Translations under genes and position numbers: made by a program | Assembly (NCBI GenBank): GCA_948567375.1 | Contig: OX419757.1 | Coordinates: 62,868,001 to 62,932,000, forward strand | Direction of reading: 5' to 3' | Origin: Lunularia cruciata | Taxonomy: Eukaryota; Streptophyta; Marchantiopsida; Lunulariales; Lunulariaceae | Length of the DNA stretch: 64,000 nucleotides | The notes under the pieces: generated by a model | The model's database searches: none | What the model was told of the DNA's origin: nothing | What the model saw: the letters and a program-made list of their open reading frames with translations, nothing else | In this document: positions 37,171-49,110 of the stretch, in pieces | Numbering within the stretch: position 1 is the stretch's first letter | How the letters are laid out: each line of letters opens with the position of its first letter

Positions 37171-38719
37171 TTCAATGTCATCAGTGCTGTGATATTTGTG
37201 AAAGGACGGGAGAGGGGATTCTTGACACGAAAAGAGTATTAGTATACCCTACATACAACATGGATTAGAGCATATTTGTATATGGTATAATGTGTAGTTG
37301 TTGCCATCGGACAAGAAAGTCAATGCTTGGTATGGACAAGCAAGTATGAGTATACCTTGTAGTTAATACGATTTGGGACAATAAGGTTAAAATGATACAT
37401 ATCTGTATTCCATGGAATATTAGATGTAGTTTTGGAGGGAGTGATTAGACATTATTTTGAATAAGTAACAGCCAAGATCTCTCCAAATATATATAAATAT
37501 GAATATAAAATATAAAGAGAGATCTTTGCTATATTAAAAGGTAAACATTGTGTTACTCTCGTGTTTGAGTTTGAGAGTGTTTGAGTTTGAGAGGATTACG
37601 TGTACAACATTTGACATGATCAATAGATATTGTATGAGAGCTTTTTATGTTACTTTAGTGTTTGAGTTTTATAAAATTATATGGCAAAAATTTGATATGA
37701 TTTTTTAGATATTGTGTGACAGCTTGATATAAAAAAATAAAAAAATAAAAATTTTCTCTTTTCTATGATACAACTTGCTTTAAATGAAATTATGTGCTCT
37801 TCCAAAAGATTAATAACATAATTCATGTAACAGCAATCACACAAGCTGAAATTTTTTTAGATACTCTTGTGGTATGCTCAATAATCTATAACATTCTCTA
37901 TTTTAAGTTCACGAATTTCTCAATGTGGTGTTCCACTATATTTTCTTGGATGGCTTGACAGAGTCCACTTCTTCTTGTCCATTTTTCTTTCTCGTCTATT
38001 TTCTTATTCTGTACATAATACAACACAAATCTCAAAATAAACATAATTTCTTTCTTCAGTATTTCTGTCATGTAACGCTTCCTACCTTTTTATGGGTGAA
38101 AGAACTTAGTCCACTTTGATCTGCGCATGATAATTGATTCAACACTTCATTATCATCCCCAAGTTGTTCCATTCAGTATAGCAGTTCTCCGGCAGGGATC
38201 AAATCTTTTGACTAATCGTTTCCCAACCTGGACACCATCTTTGTCACAATATTTGACACTTGAATTGTCCTCCAAATTTATGAGGCCATTACCTGATGAT
38301 ATTTGGCTGTCAAAAATACAATCACTAACAACTCTATTGATATTATACACAGAATCCAGAAGCCAATTCGTGCCACATCTATGCTGATGATACTAGAACA
38401 GATGGTCGTGCCCCACCCGAGACATTCATGGATGCCTCTCATAACTTCGCCAGGAAGTACCACGAGCAATGGCACACATCCGGCTTTCTCTTACAATAAG
38501 CTTGAAGGTGCCAGACTCCGTGTACTTGAAGCACATTGTTCGTTTGAATCTCTTGACCTCCCGGGGAATAAGATCCGTGACCGACTCCGATCGAGCTAGT
38601 GCGATTAAGAAGCCTCAAGTTTGTTGATCCCTCTGAGAGTCGATACCGTCGACTCCACAACTAGAAACCCTTAAGTAACCCGGTAACGGATGAGCAAATT
38701 GCACTATCAAGGGTGAAAT
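37171..38719. other. AT-rich spacer, then gene-like but unassigned DNA
   Basis: 37.2-37.95 kb is AT-rich and featureless. From 38.1 to 38.7 kb composition is genic and the minus strand has overlapping frames (38660-38439, 38475-38278, 38350-38153), one with a hydrophobic stretch. I could not assign a protein; they may be remnants of exons downstream of the lectin gene. Confidence 0.35.
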
Positions 38720-40021
38720 CTACCCGTTTGATCCAATTGGGCACTTCCGGGATCCCGACAAGACTCCCTAGAAGTGGGCGTATCAACTGCGGATGAAGAC
38801 ACGAAGAAATCTGCGTAACTCAAAGTGTATCAGCATTGAAGCTACTAGGCACCAAATTGAGCGACCGTACGACAGCATTGCCGAATTTGCATATGGTGGC
38901 GATGGTAGCAAGCAACGTTGCAAGCAACGTTGCTGTTGGGGCCATAACATAGATTAAAACTGCGGATGAAGACAATGAAGAAATTAGAGTAACTCACTGG
39001 TATCAACAATCAAGATATCCAACCATCCAATTGAGGTCTGAGAATCCCATATTGTACACAAATCATAAGAAACGGCGTCAGAAGCTATAGTTGATGAAAC
39101 CTAGTTACTATCCATCTATGACTGACGTGTCACTCGTGTTGAAAATATGCTTCAAAGCTGTAATTCAGGATGTGGAACTATTACGATCTAAGGAAGACAT
39201 ATCTATCAATAACTTCTCCCTTGTGTAAAATTTGCAGCAAGAAAGGTAGTGAGTGGTGTGTTGCTGCAATCTCACCGTGCCAATTAAAACTGGATCCTGC
39301 AGACAATGATCCAACGCTGTGAGTCGGAAGCAACAAGCTGAGCAGGCAAAAATCATCACAAGTGGAAATTAAATCTTCTATCTCGACAACATATAAGATT
39401 CATGAGAGAGCAAGCCATATCATGATATTAGCATTTAGGCTTCCAGGCAGCTGATTACTAGAGGGATTCACCACCAGCCAAGCTAGAAGAGTGCAGGACA
39501 ACATCTGCCATTGTAGAGGTGATTGCATACCTGTCCCTGCAGCATTGCAAGCCTTTTGCCTTTTGATAGAACTATACGAACTGAGACTGGAGCTTATACT
39601 AATACGTCGTTCTTAGAAACTGAGAAGATTATCAATTCTTTAATTACTACTTTGGTCGTGTGGAGGTGAACCGTGATCACTACGTGGTTTCCAAACTGCA
39701 GTTAAAACACGAGACGCTGTTCTTTTGGTTAACTCCGCTAGTTCATATAGGGAACGATATTCTAGAAAGGCATCTTTCGCCTGATTGTCCAAAATTAGTT
39801 TGAGTGCATGTTATGTGAGAGTAACTCTATTATGACAAATACATGTCATAAGGAGCTTTATCTTGCGTCCTCTTGAACCTTTGTTAGCAGGACCTTTCCA
39901 GTTCACTCATGGAGGACGATAAGGATGGTAGTGAAACACATTTGTGTTGAGTACAGAAGCAATGGTCAGTGTGGGCTCTTGCTCGAGGTCAGAAGTTAAC
40001 ACTTTGGAAACTATGAGATAC

Positions 40022-41018
40022 CTTTTGCACCACACGAGCTCCGGGTAGTGCTTTCTCCTGGCGATTCTGGAAAGAGCACAACACAATGACAAAATAAATC
40101 AAATAACTGAAGACAAAGGCAACTTTCCAAGTAGAGGGCCATTTGCAGAGTCACTTGCTCCTCTAATCTTACGATTAACTTGCCTGGTTTCTCGCATTCA
40201 GGGTAGCTGGTAAAATGCCACCCGTAAATTTCATTGTACTCTGTGGCTCCTCCAGCGGCAGCACAGAAGCCAACATAACTGTGTTTATCAACGTACGAAG
40301 ATAGTTCGAAGTCTGTTACCCGAAGAACCTCATGAACTTTGTCGTTTGGTTTTGCCATACGTACTGTTAGTACTTTCAGGTCTCCGTAGTAGTCGATCCA
40401 AGTGGTAATTTTATCCCCTCCTCTAAGATTGATTCCAAATAGACCCAAATCAGTCTCGTTGATGGATTTTACAGAGTTCACATTCAATCCAACATGATTG
40501 TCGTTGTTGTCCCAAGGTTCATTCCTCTTCGTGTCGAACTCCACTGCGACGAATTTCAGATCCGGATCCCCCTTATAGCCTTTGATTTCTAGGTCCAGCA
40601 TCCCCAGAGCGCCAGCTGTAGTACTGTTCCCTTTAACGGCTTTGCAAGTAGGAGCGATGAGAAAGGCCATCCCATCTCCACGGATCCGTGAATTTCCAGA
40701 AATACGGAAGGTGAAGTTGGTTCTGAAGGAAAACCTGTCTTTTTCCTTAATCTCAATTGGATTTCTGTAGACAACTCGAGACGTGAGGTCATCCTCAGCG
40801 ATGTCGAATGGAATCCTCAAATGATCGGTGCTGTCGTCCAATTTGGCACTGCTTCCCAAACACAGAAGTTCTAGTTGTCGCAATTGGAAGTCCTCTATAG
40901 AGAAGCTAACCAGCTTACTCTCAGTCCCCCAAGGGAGGCTAGCGAAACATAAAGAGTACACTACGAGCAGTAGAACTGAACTCGCGTTTGACTGAACTCG
41001 CTTTTGACCCTGTGTCAT
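40022..41018 (-). CDS. L-type (legume-like) lectin-domain protein, left paralogue
   Basis: Exon 1 (41018-40173, 282 codons) encodes a signal peptide (residues 1-35, core VLLLVVYSLCFASL) and a complete legume-lectin fold. Landmarks: LVSFSIEDF at 36-44, GDGMAFLIAP at 114-123 (metal-site Asp), VAVEFDT at 157-163, NDNHVGLNVNS at 172-182, and YVGFCAAAGG near the end. The usual DP before the His is altered to DN. Donor GTAAGA at 40172 and acceptor TTTCCAG give a second exon (40066-40022, NRQEKALPGARVVQK). Further exons probably follow toward 39.5 and 38.9 kb but could not be chained. No kinase motif was found, so it may be a lectin-only or truncated lectin receptor. Role: carbohydrate binding at the cell surface, inferred from the fold. 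The intron, if retained, would read as a hydrophobic stretch. Confidence 0.82.
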
Positions 41019-42139
41019 CGCATTGAGATCGCTTTAGCAGCATCATCATCATTTTCCTCCCATATCGCTGTAATTCACGCAAGAAAATGCTAACAAAAGG
41101 TCTATTGCCGGACAGCTTCCTCCAAACAAAAGACAGACAAATTGTACCCTTGAAGTTCGAGTTTCCCTTGCTCGATACCCCGGACCAAAGTTAAGACCTA
41201 CTATGAGGTACGAATTTCCCTGATGGCGTGGCTAAGTCAGTAGGTTGTAAGTGGGGTCCCCCTGGAAATCGGTTCGAGATGGACTCATTGAGGTACCAAC
41301 AGTCTCTGGAGTAGAGAATGCCATTACTTAGAAATATATAGGGCCATCAATTTGGTTGGGATATTAGTTTCGACAAGCATCGAACCTACTGTAAGAATTG
41401 AACGACACGGCTAACAACGCGGTTGCTTCCTCTACAAGAAATCATGGCTCGAGGGGCGGAATGCTAATGATTTGTAGGACGGTAAAATTTGTAGCCAGGA
41501 CCACGTTTGTGAAGGAAGAGAAACATTGAAATCAAAGTGAAATTGGGTGAATCATCACGAATTGAAGAACATACCCGCTTGGAAGATCGGCCCGAACAGT
41601 CTATCCTCGGCTCTCGCATGACTCCCGAGCTAGTTTCTTCCTTCTGCTTTCTCCTAACAGATAGATGAATTTCAAGCCCGCATGACTTGAGTTCCGGTAC
41701 AAACTTTGATCTATCCCAGACTCTAACGCTGGCTTTCCTACGCGCCAAATTTCTCACCAGCTGTCTGTATCATCAACGAAGACAAAAGTCTCAAACACGC
41801 TCTCGAACAGGGATTGATCTCCAACCTTCTACCCACAGACTACCTCTTCCTGCTCTCCTGCACAAAAGCAAGAGCAGAGGAAGAAACCGAACTATCACAC
41901 CTCGCCACAAAACAAAAGTACAAGACTATCACACTTCGAACCGAACCTGCAAATAACAACAGAGCAACGAGCCTGTCATCACCGAGTGTTAACCGAGGGA
42001 CGGGACCAGAGGAGTTGGTGACAGGTCCTGAAATAGTATTTCTTGTCCATGTATTGCCTTACCACCGGTAATTGAGAGCAAAACAAGTATTCCAAGAATC
42101 AACAGTCGACTCTCTCTAATTGATATTGCTCGGAAGTCA

Positions 42140-42412
42140 GTCCCTTGCATAGCTCGGATATCGTAGATGCGGGAGTGCAGATTTCTCGTAGAGACTCTAT
42201 TGGGTTTAGCTCCATGTTACTTTTTTTTTCCCTCTCCCTTGTACGGCTTGATGGGTCTTCCCATCTTTCATTTTTCCTACGCGGTCGCCTTTTATAATAT
42301 GAAGTCAGTCAAACGAGAAAGGACGACCGCGTAGAAAAAATGAAAGACGGGAAAACCATCAAACCTTACAAGGGATTGATTAAAAAGGTAAAATGGGGCT
42401 AAGCCCCAATAA
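42140..42412. mobile_element. Inverted pair of hairpin elements (copies 3 and 4) flanked by a 12-bp repeat
   Basis: Copy 3 (plus, 42197-42294) and copy 4 (minus, 42319-42411) face each other with their GCGGTCGCC-type ends inward. GCTCGGAAGTCA occurs immediately outside, at 42128-42139 and 42413-42424. The homologous place in the right duplication (near 63740) has a single GCTCGG.. and no insert. The first 57 bp of the insert have no match elsewhere in the window. Confidence 0.8.
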
Positions 42413-42650
42413 GCTCGGAAGTCAAACCAGATAAACCAATTAAAATTGATGAAAATAGAAAGAATATTTATCCTTAAATATGATCTATTTCTAAGATCTT
42501 CATTGATCTATCAATTCAATAGTTAAGGCACTTATCCTACACACTTTTAAAAGTTAACTTACTACTTGACGGTAAAACTCACTTTGAAACTGAAAGTAGA
42601 TTGGTTTTGATGTGATTATTTCGTCAATCTTCTCAAAATTGTCCTGTGTG

Positions 42651-43259
42651 AATGATTATACTATTAAATCATGGTTAAATAACTTTGCTCGATTTAAGTA
42701 GTAATAAGTAGGATTAGGGACTATCTTCTTGATATTATCTCAACTAAATAAACATCACTAATTCATGGTCAAATAATTTATTCAACTTGATTAGTGAAAA
42801 TTAGGCTTATTATTTGGGACGTTCACTTTACCTCTCAATCACTATTATTACCATCATATGTTGATAATAGATATCATGGATAGCCTCTGTTCCATTTATC
42901 AAGGAGAACCTGCTTTCTCTTGGGCTGATATTATTTTTCCTACCATGGAGAACATATAGCGAAGTTTTGGTATTATGCATGGATAGTTTTATATGGTTCT
43001 ATAAAGTAAAAGTATAGCATCCTCAAAGTAAACGATACCACCACTAGAGAAGGTCTCAAGAAAGTACTCAAGTGTTTGTGAAAGGTTACTTTTGAAAATT
43101 TTGGATTTTTATTTTTTCAAACTATTCACATGTGTAAGCAATAACCTTCAAATTTCTTATGCAGTATTGAATTATGTAATTAAAACAACAATAATAAAAC
43201 TAACTCGTAGACAGAGTCGACTATAATCCAAAACTATATTCTCCATGTATTTTTTAGGG
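42651..43259. other. AT-rich noncoding spacer
   Basis: No gene or repeat recognised. It may continue the left duplication, but the matching sequence would lie beyond the right edge of the window. Confidence 0.4.
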
Positions 43260-43808
43260 AAAAGGGCGACCGCGTAAAGAGACAAAAGGACCCCATCAAC
43301 CTGATAAAGGATAGAGATCTAACACGTAAAATTTCACCCCCCCTATGTCTCTTCCCATCCTTCTTGTTTTCACACGAAGTCGTCTTCTCTAACCAACCCA
43401 AGAGGTAAAAAGGGGCTACGCTCCAATAGTGTCCGTCGTATGAGTATAGATTTTTTACGTCCTCTCAATGGTATCTTACATGCACTTTTAGCATGGAAGG
43501 TAGTTGACGTAGAACGAACTATCTATCCGGAATCCAGGTTCAGAGCATTGAATCCGAGTCAATTGAGAGGATTCTACAGAACTTTTTCAGAATATTCCAG
43601 ATACGGACACCTATGGTACAAACACCTCTTCCGTCGGGCCCTCCGGGCTCAACGGACGCGCTCCTGAGGAGGCAACCCGGCTGTGAAGTCAGGTTTACGT
43701 AAAGCCTCGTGGAAGGTCGTGAGATCAATCCCTATTCTACCTACCTCGTGTCTCCCTTGTACGGTTTGATAGTTCTTCCATCTATCTCTCTTGTGTTTTA
43801 CGTAGACT
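43260..43808. repeat. Composite of hairpin elements around a 75-codon ORF (copies 5 and 6)
   Basis: 43260-43320 (minus), 43338-43398 (plus) and 43405-43428 (minus tail ending GGGGCTACGCTCCAATAG) are pieces of the hairpin family. After about 300 bp of unique, GC-richer DNA another copy begins (plus, 43733-43808, from TTCTACC to TACG). The two nearest copies are in opposite orientation, with their GGGGCTAGCCCC-type ends toward the unique segment. Confidence 0.65.
43440..43667 (+). CDS. Unrecognised 75-residue ORF between hairpin elements
   Basis: A true ATG at 43440 opens 75 codons ending TGA at 43667, filling most of the unique segment. The start is MSIDFLRPLNG; the rest is rich in Arg, Tyr and Leu (for example RALNPSQLRGFYRTFSEYS) and ends RRALRAQRTRS. 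The DNA has an inverted patch GGGCCCTCCGGGCTC near 43637. I do not recognise a family. Possibilities: an organelle-derived fragment, a captured gene piece, or a chance frame. No promoter or splice evidence. Confidence 0.3.
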   Translation: MSIDFLRPLNGILHALLAWKVVDVERTIYPESRFRALNPSQLRGFYRTFSEYSRYGHLWYKHLFRRALRAQRTRS

Positions 43809-43842
43809 TATTTTTTAATTTTTTTTCTGTTTTACTATTTCA

Positions 43843-44100
43843 GATACCGGCCGGCCTTTCGTCAAAGTTGACCTTATCGGCACCATGTTGGCAGGTAATG
43901 TGGTCTTGCGAAGACTTTTTTACACCTACACAGTAGTCCACAGAAAAGGCAATTACGACCAGTACAGTCGGCCTGGAAAAACAGCCTTCAACAGTTGCTT
44001 ACCTGGAGATTCTGCTCCGTTTCCACGTGCAGCTGAATTGCATGACATTGCTTCGATCGAATCCGCGCTGGACTCCAAAGATGAATCTTTTTCTGGATAA
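43843..44100 (+). pseudogene. Unrecognised gene fragment, possible terminal exon
   Basis: An acceptor-like TTTCAG is followed by 85 open codons to TAA at 44098-44100. Residues include TGRPFVKVDLIGTMLAG and VHRKGNYDQYSRPGK, with an acidic end ALDSKDESFSG. Codon use looks protein-like, but no family came to mind and no upstream exon was found. It begins about 35 bp after hairpin copy 6. Confidence 0.35.
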
Positions 44101-45097
44101 AACTGGAGACCGACGCGAATTCATGCCCAAGAATATCCAGCGGTTGATTATGCCCGAGCTCCCCATGGGGTCCAAAATTCTAAACTTCTGTTAAATTCTA
44201 GTCATCTCTCTTTTGGTCCCATTTCCCATCCAACCCGAAAATCCAGTTACCTGTCACCAAACCCAGGCCCAAATTTCGGACCGAACTCCCTATCCAACCC
44301 CAAAATCTAAAATTTTCTGATTCAACTCTAATCCGATCCGAGTTTAAGATTTATTGTTAAAGATTCTAAACTCTAATTTGTAACTCTATTTAAAGATTGT
44401 GACCAAAACTTATTCCACCCACATTCTGCCCAAAATAGACATGATGACATGTTCTTCAGAAATAAAACATTCCCCCTACAGTTACACATTTCTATTCGAA
44501 TATAGATGAATTATAGTTTTCCCAAACATCGTGGTGGCCTTTCTCTCGTTTCTCCAAACATCTAAGGGACAATTAATTCAAAAATCCTGCATTACAGAAA
44601 ACCCTAGCCCTTTTCTGACTTCCCGTGATACACAAAGATGACCGGCCATATTCCGTGTAAAACCAGATCTTTCAAATGCAGTAGGTAATCACAAGAACAT
44701 AGTCATTGAGATAAATATGCCACTGACGTAAAGTTCGCCACGATAACTTGCACTAACTTTAGAAGGTGCTTACATGATTCTATTGACCTATAGATAGGTG
44801 CCAAGTAATGCAGGAAGGTCTTAAGTCTGTCTGTGACGTGCGTGCGTCCATCTCTGGTAATATTCGGGAAAGCTTTGCTCTGCTGCGATCTTTCGTTGAA
44901 TCTTCCTCCTCCCCTAGGAGTGAACACGAAGATTCAGTATACATGACGGCGAGTTCCCGCCAAAGATACGTCGTGTTCATCCTCTCAGCCGCCAGTAGTA
45001 AGCCCGTTTCTATAATTTCTGAATGATCAGTTACTGTCGGAAAAAGAGGTAACTGTCGGGAAAAGAGAAGTACAGTAATTCTTATTGTTAGGAGGAA
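44101..45097. other. Noncoding, nothing recognised
   Basis: Short frames only (for example minus 45163-44780), with no domain. Confidence 0.4.
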
Positions 45098-45206
45098 GGC
45101 GGCGACCGCGTAGGAGAAACGAAGGAAGAACGAAGGAACGGAAGACCCCATCAAGCCATACAAGAGAGAGACAAAAAAGGTAACATGGGACTAAGACCCA
45201 ATAGAG
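45098..45206 (-). repeat. Hairpin repeat family, copy 7
   Basis: GGCGACCGCGTAGGAGAA, then GAAGACCCCATCAAGCC, GAGAGACAAAAAAGGTAACA and GGGACTAAGACCCAATA. The GGGGCTAGCCCC end is slightly decayed. Complete from end to end. Confidence 0.85.
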
Positions 45207-45389
45207 TCTAAACGAGAAATTTGCCCCTACCGCACCTAAGATAACCGGGCTATGCAAGTCATCCGGTTTATACACTACTGGAGCAACCAAAGAAACATCA
45301 CCTAATGTGATTGCTTTTTTCTAGATGGTACCAACCACTATCCTCTATAGAACAATGGACACAAGTTGTCTAAAATATATTATAAAGTA
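45207..45389. other. Short spacer before the LINE 3' end
   Basis: No feature seen. Confidence 0.4.
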
Positions 45390-46382
45390 TGAGAGTGAGA
45401 TTGTTATGTACACCGGCTAACATGATAAGCTTTCGCACACTCCTGGACAAATGTGTCAAATGTGGTGTCCATCGCTCCATATAACTCCAAGGCTAGAGGA
45501 ACAAAGAGGTGACCTCACTTCATGCCCATATACTTGGAGACCTTGCGACCTACTGCCGCACTCGCCGCCCATCCAGGGGGATGGGTAATCACTCCCTCTG
45601 AAACTGTATCCCTCATAGGGTCCATAACCACGACATCCGCTATGGTCACTTGATCATCTCAGACCAAGTATAAGTTTGCCCTGACACGCATTGTCTGCAA
45701 AGCATACCGACGCTCCTTCCAAGCCTCCCTCCACTCTCTCGTGCCATAACAAACATTATGTCCCTATTGGCATCATGGGTAGCTATCCTCTATCCTCCAA
45801 AAAGACACCATGCATGTCATGTGGACCGTTGCTGCATCTAGTGTAGAACCACACTCACCAAGTGAGTAATGAAGATGCAAATGGGTGGACCAAACCTAGG
45901 CAAAACCTCATTGATGTAGAGAAAGTAGCTAGTGCAAATCAAAATGCCCTAATGCACGGTCGAGCTAGGATCCAAGAGCCTGCACCCTTGCCGAAGCAAG
46001 AGCAAATAGACAAGTCGACTCTAGTAGCCTAAGGAATAGACAAGTTGACTAAGAGAGAATGCAATGTATGGTCATACTATCGCTCCATCAAGGAAGACTT
46101 TAAACCTCTAGTCCAATCTAATGATAGTGAAGCAAAAGGTGGAAAATCCTCTTGTGCTCATGGAGATAGACAATCTCTTGTCTGCCGCAATAACACCTGG
46201 AGAGAACGGGATCCTCCCTCCACCTCTGTCACATTAGTCTCCAAACCGGCCTATCAACAAACACAAAATGAGAGGAAAGTAAGGGTGCCAAGAGAGCCCA
46301 GTTACCCAAAAATGCTATTGGTGCCGTCTCCTCCATAGATAGCAAGCCAACCCCACCACATGAGATCGGCAAAGCCGTCTGT

Positions 46383-47129
46383 CTACGTATCCCCTGTCAC
46401 ACACTCAAAAGTCCATGGTCCAATAATATCACCAAAGACTCCCATAATCCTCCTATCACATGCTCTTAGACGTGATAGGAAGGGCGATGAGGAAGGAACT
46501 ATACGGATGAGGTAGGATGGTTGACAAGCAATACTGGAGGAGAGTATACCAAATGCCACATGCGGATCTCCTAGTAATGGAAGGTCATCCACATGGAGAA
46601 CATCCTCTACAAGGGCAACGTCTAAGAAGCATGTGACAAAATCCTCCAATCCTATTGGCACTCCAAGAACACAAAGTCCATCTATGGATGTGATACAACC
46701 CTTTGGAAGCTCAAGGTGGGGAGGGATACCTAAAGGGGACCATGCCCTGCACTTCGACACCTTGACTCTCAAGCCTACTAGATGTAGCTTGGTAGTCAGG
46801 TAGTCAAAGGCCTGCCTAATTTGATCTACAAGGCCTACGATGTGTGTATCATTTGCCAAGGAGAGAAATACACAACCTAGCATGGCCAAAGTAGTAGATA
46901 GGAGAGCTCTAAAGTAAGCCATGGCAAATTACCCCCCCCCTTCCCCCCCCCCCCCCCCCCCACCCACCCACCCACCCAAAAGAATCTCCTTGATGTGTAC
47001 CAACCGCTAACTCCAAGACGGTGACTCCCTCTTGTGAACCACCATGCTGGTAGTAAAGGGAAGTAGGAGAGCCATAAAAAGACTACACAAAAGGAATGAG
47101 ACTCGCCAAGGATCCACCCGCTTCACTAA
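46383..47129 (-). pseudogene. LINE reverse transcriptase, C-terminal half
   Basis: It resumes beyond the LTR with a stop-containing PFV..SFYGSPTSLYYQHGG segment, then a poly-C tract, then an open frame of 179 codons (46922-46383) with FLSLANDTHIVG. The family motif here is F-x-DD; the first Asp is Asn, so the active site is broken even apart from the stops. Further landmarks: KVSKCRAWSP and LGVPIGLEDFV. Confidence 0.8.
46932..46977. repeat. Poly-C tract
   Basis: C-runs of 9 and about 21 separated by TT, then a CACC(CACC)n tail, lying inside the LINE reverse transcriptase. Confidence 0.95.
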
Positions 47130-47850
47130 TGTAATACCAAGAGCTAGCCATATGATCTAGATGTGAAATTTGGTTTGGTAACATCTAGAATGATGTTATA
47201 CATGATGGTCAAAATAGATCAGACAGAAGTATCACCAAAAGAATACTTCTACTAATAGGGCAAAAATCAAAATAGACTTGAGAACCTTAGAACCAATAGC
47301 TAGATATATGATTTAAAGGTGAGAATTGGTTTGGTAACATCTGGAATGATGTTATACACGATGGACTAAACAAATCAGAAAGAGGTATCACCAAAAGGGG
47401 ACTTTTACGAATAGAGTAGGAACCAAAATATGCCTGAAATTTTTGAAGGCAATTTTGGAGGCCTAAACAGATGTGCAGATGTCCCTTCCCTATTGAAGGA
47501 AAGGTTAGCCTTTCATCCCCCCTAGTTTGTCTTATTGAGAGCTTTCAATGGTACCTTACCCACATGATTCTGATATTTGTATAAGAAGATTCCCTAAAAG
47601 ATTCCCTCTAGTCAAAGCTTGTTTGACCAACCAGATAGGAGCTAGAGAGACATGTCACCCATCCAAGTAAGTAATCCAAGGGTGGAGCTCGCTGACATGC
47701 CACTTATTTGTGTGCCTAATCCTATGGTGGAGCTTCCTTGGAGGAGATCCTCTTTGTCTATATAATAAAGAGAAGGTGCTTCTTTGGGGCATCGGATGTT
47801 TGAGTGTGTAATTTGTGTTTTCTCTCTTCTCTTGTCTTTGGAGTATTATA
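47130..47850 (+). mobile_element. Solo LTR inserted in the LINE
   Basis: 721 bp, TGTAATACC to GTATTATA, same family as 20037, 54686 and (reversed) 17337. Flanks ACTAA (47125-47129) and CCTAA (47851-47855) are a one-mismatch target duplication. LINE reverse transcriptase reads on both sides. Confidence 0.88.
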
Positions 47851-47859
47851 CCTAAGCTC

Positions 47860-48308
47860 TCTAAAGATGGTGCCCATGAGACGCTATTAAAAGCATTCTC
47901 AACATCCACCTGTAGGACGATCCACTCTAGATGGATATCTAGGAGTGCTCTAATGCATAGAGATATAGCCTCACATCCTCCAAGTATAGCTACTCCAAAC
48001 TAATGTGGATTGAGGTGTTGTCAAAAGTAAGAACAATGTTGAAAGACAATGGTATGACTGACCAAACGCAAAAAGATCTCTCCAATAGCAATCGGTCTAA
48101 TGTCCCTAGTGTCCTTCTCCATAGCGAGAAGTCGACTAGCATCTATCACCCAATTAACAAACATATGAATATCTCCTCTTGCTATTGCTGCAACCACCTG
48201 AAACAACTTGGTAAAACCACTAGAAGGATATGCTTGGAAGCAATTTCTAAGGTGCTCATAAACCATCCCTGACAAGCCTCCTAAGGAAAGGCGAGGGGTA
48301 GTGCACAA
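47860..48308 (-). pseudogene. LINE reverse transcriptase, N-terminal half
   Basis: Landmarks IRPIAIGEIFLRLVSHTI (ORF 48308-48021) and, after a frame change, VDVENAFNSVSW (about 47915-47880), the RT motif with its first catalytic Asp still present. It ends at SLESLG where the solo LTR cuts in. Confidence 0.8.
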
Positions 48309-49110
48309 TGCTTGTGCAAAAAGTGATCTATCAAGACATAAAGGCAGCTCAGGCTAATAATCTAAGACCTCTATTGGCAGTCCCTCTACTGCTATAGGAT
48401 GTAGTGAGCGTAGGGGAGAGATACTCTCATCTGTAGGACTTGTTATAGACAAAGGGTGTAGCGCTTGTGCCGCTCTACTAAACTCTCCTGCCTGACCCAA
48501 TGTCCTACACCATCATAATCGAGTGGACTTTGTGGTATCTTGTGGCGATGTTTGTCTCCTAAATCATGTAGCCCTAACAGACTCTTCTTGAAGGGCCGCC
48601 CAATCCTCTGCTCGAAATCAAGAAAATCTAGCAACCACCTATCTATGCCCCACACGTCCCCTTCAAGCAGTAAGAAGGAATAGAAACCATGCTAACTCGT
48701 CCAAGGGATCACGTGCCAAACAATCGAGTGGTAGGCGAAACTAACTTCATCATAGAGTGTGCCGGGTAGCCTATGGAATAAAAATGGATATGGAAAACTA
48801 GTCTCAAATAACCCCAAAATGTAACCCGTATGAGAAGCTAACCACTCCCACGACTCGATCGATATCCCTAGAACGATCAATGATAGGATAGAAGAAGCGT
48901 GCGTAATCCCGAGTGTCACTTCTATCGATGTGATCACTCGTCTCACGTAGGCATCCCGAGTGGTCCAATCATAGTCCTTATCCATCTTTCTCACATGGGT
49001 CTTTACCCTTTGCGAGGTAAAGCGTTGATGACACACCGAGCATAGCGTATCTCGAATCGTTGTAAGCAACTCCACATGGGAAAGTGTAGCCATGGCTAGC
49101 ACAAGAATAT

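Larger units (their letters stand above)
38720..42650. repeat. Segmental duplication, left copy
   Basis: Aligns in direct orientation with 60310-64000. Shared blocks include GTGGGCGTATCAAC at the left edge, the lectin gene, its upstream region, and the stretch around GAAAATAGAAAGAATATTTA near 42449. The left edge is approximate and the right copy runs off the window. This copy carries an extra hairpin-element insertion at 42140-42424. Confidence 0.9.
45390..49110 (-). mobile_element. LINE-type non-LTR retrotransposon, decayed
   Basis: On the minus strand: a possible CxxC..H zinc-finger segment (LCSVCHQRFTSQRVKTHVRK) near 49040-48985; the reverse transcriptase (48308 to 46383); and a C-terminal segment with FVPLALELYGAMDTTFDTF at about 45520-45460. 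Stops and frame changes are frequent. It is split by a solo LTR at 47130-47850 and carries a poly-C tract. The 5' boundary is uncertain; no poly-A or target duplication was established. Confidence 0.75.

Noticed and set aside
40067-40172. Transmembrane segment encoded just after the lectin fold
   Set aside because: The hydrophobic residues come from a T-rich stretch with good donor and acceptor sites, best explained as a 106-nt intron; the reading frame also differs between the two paralogues.
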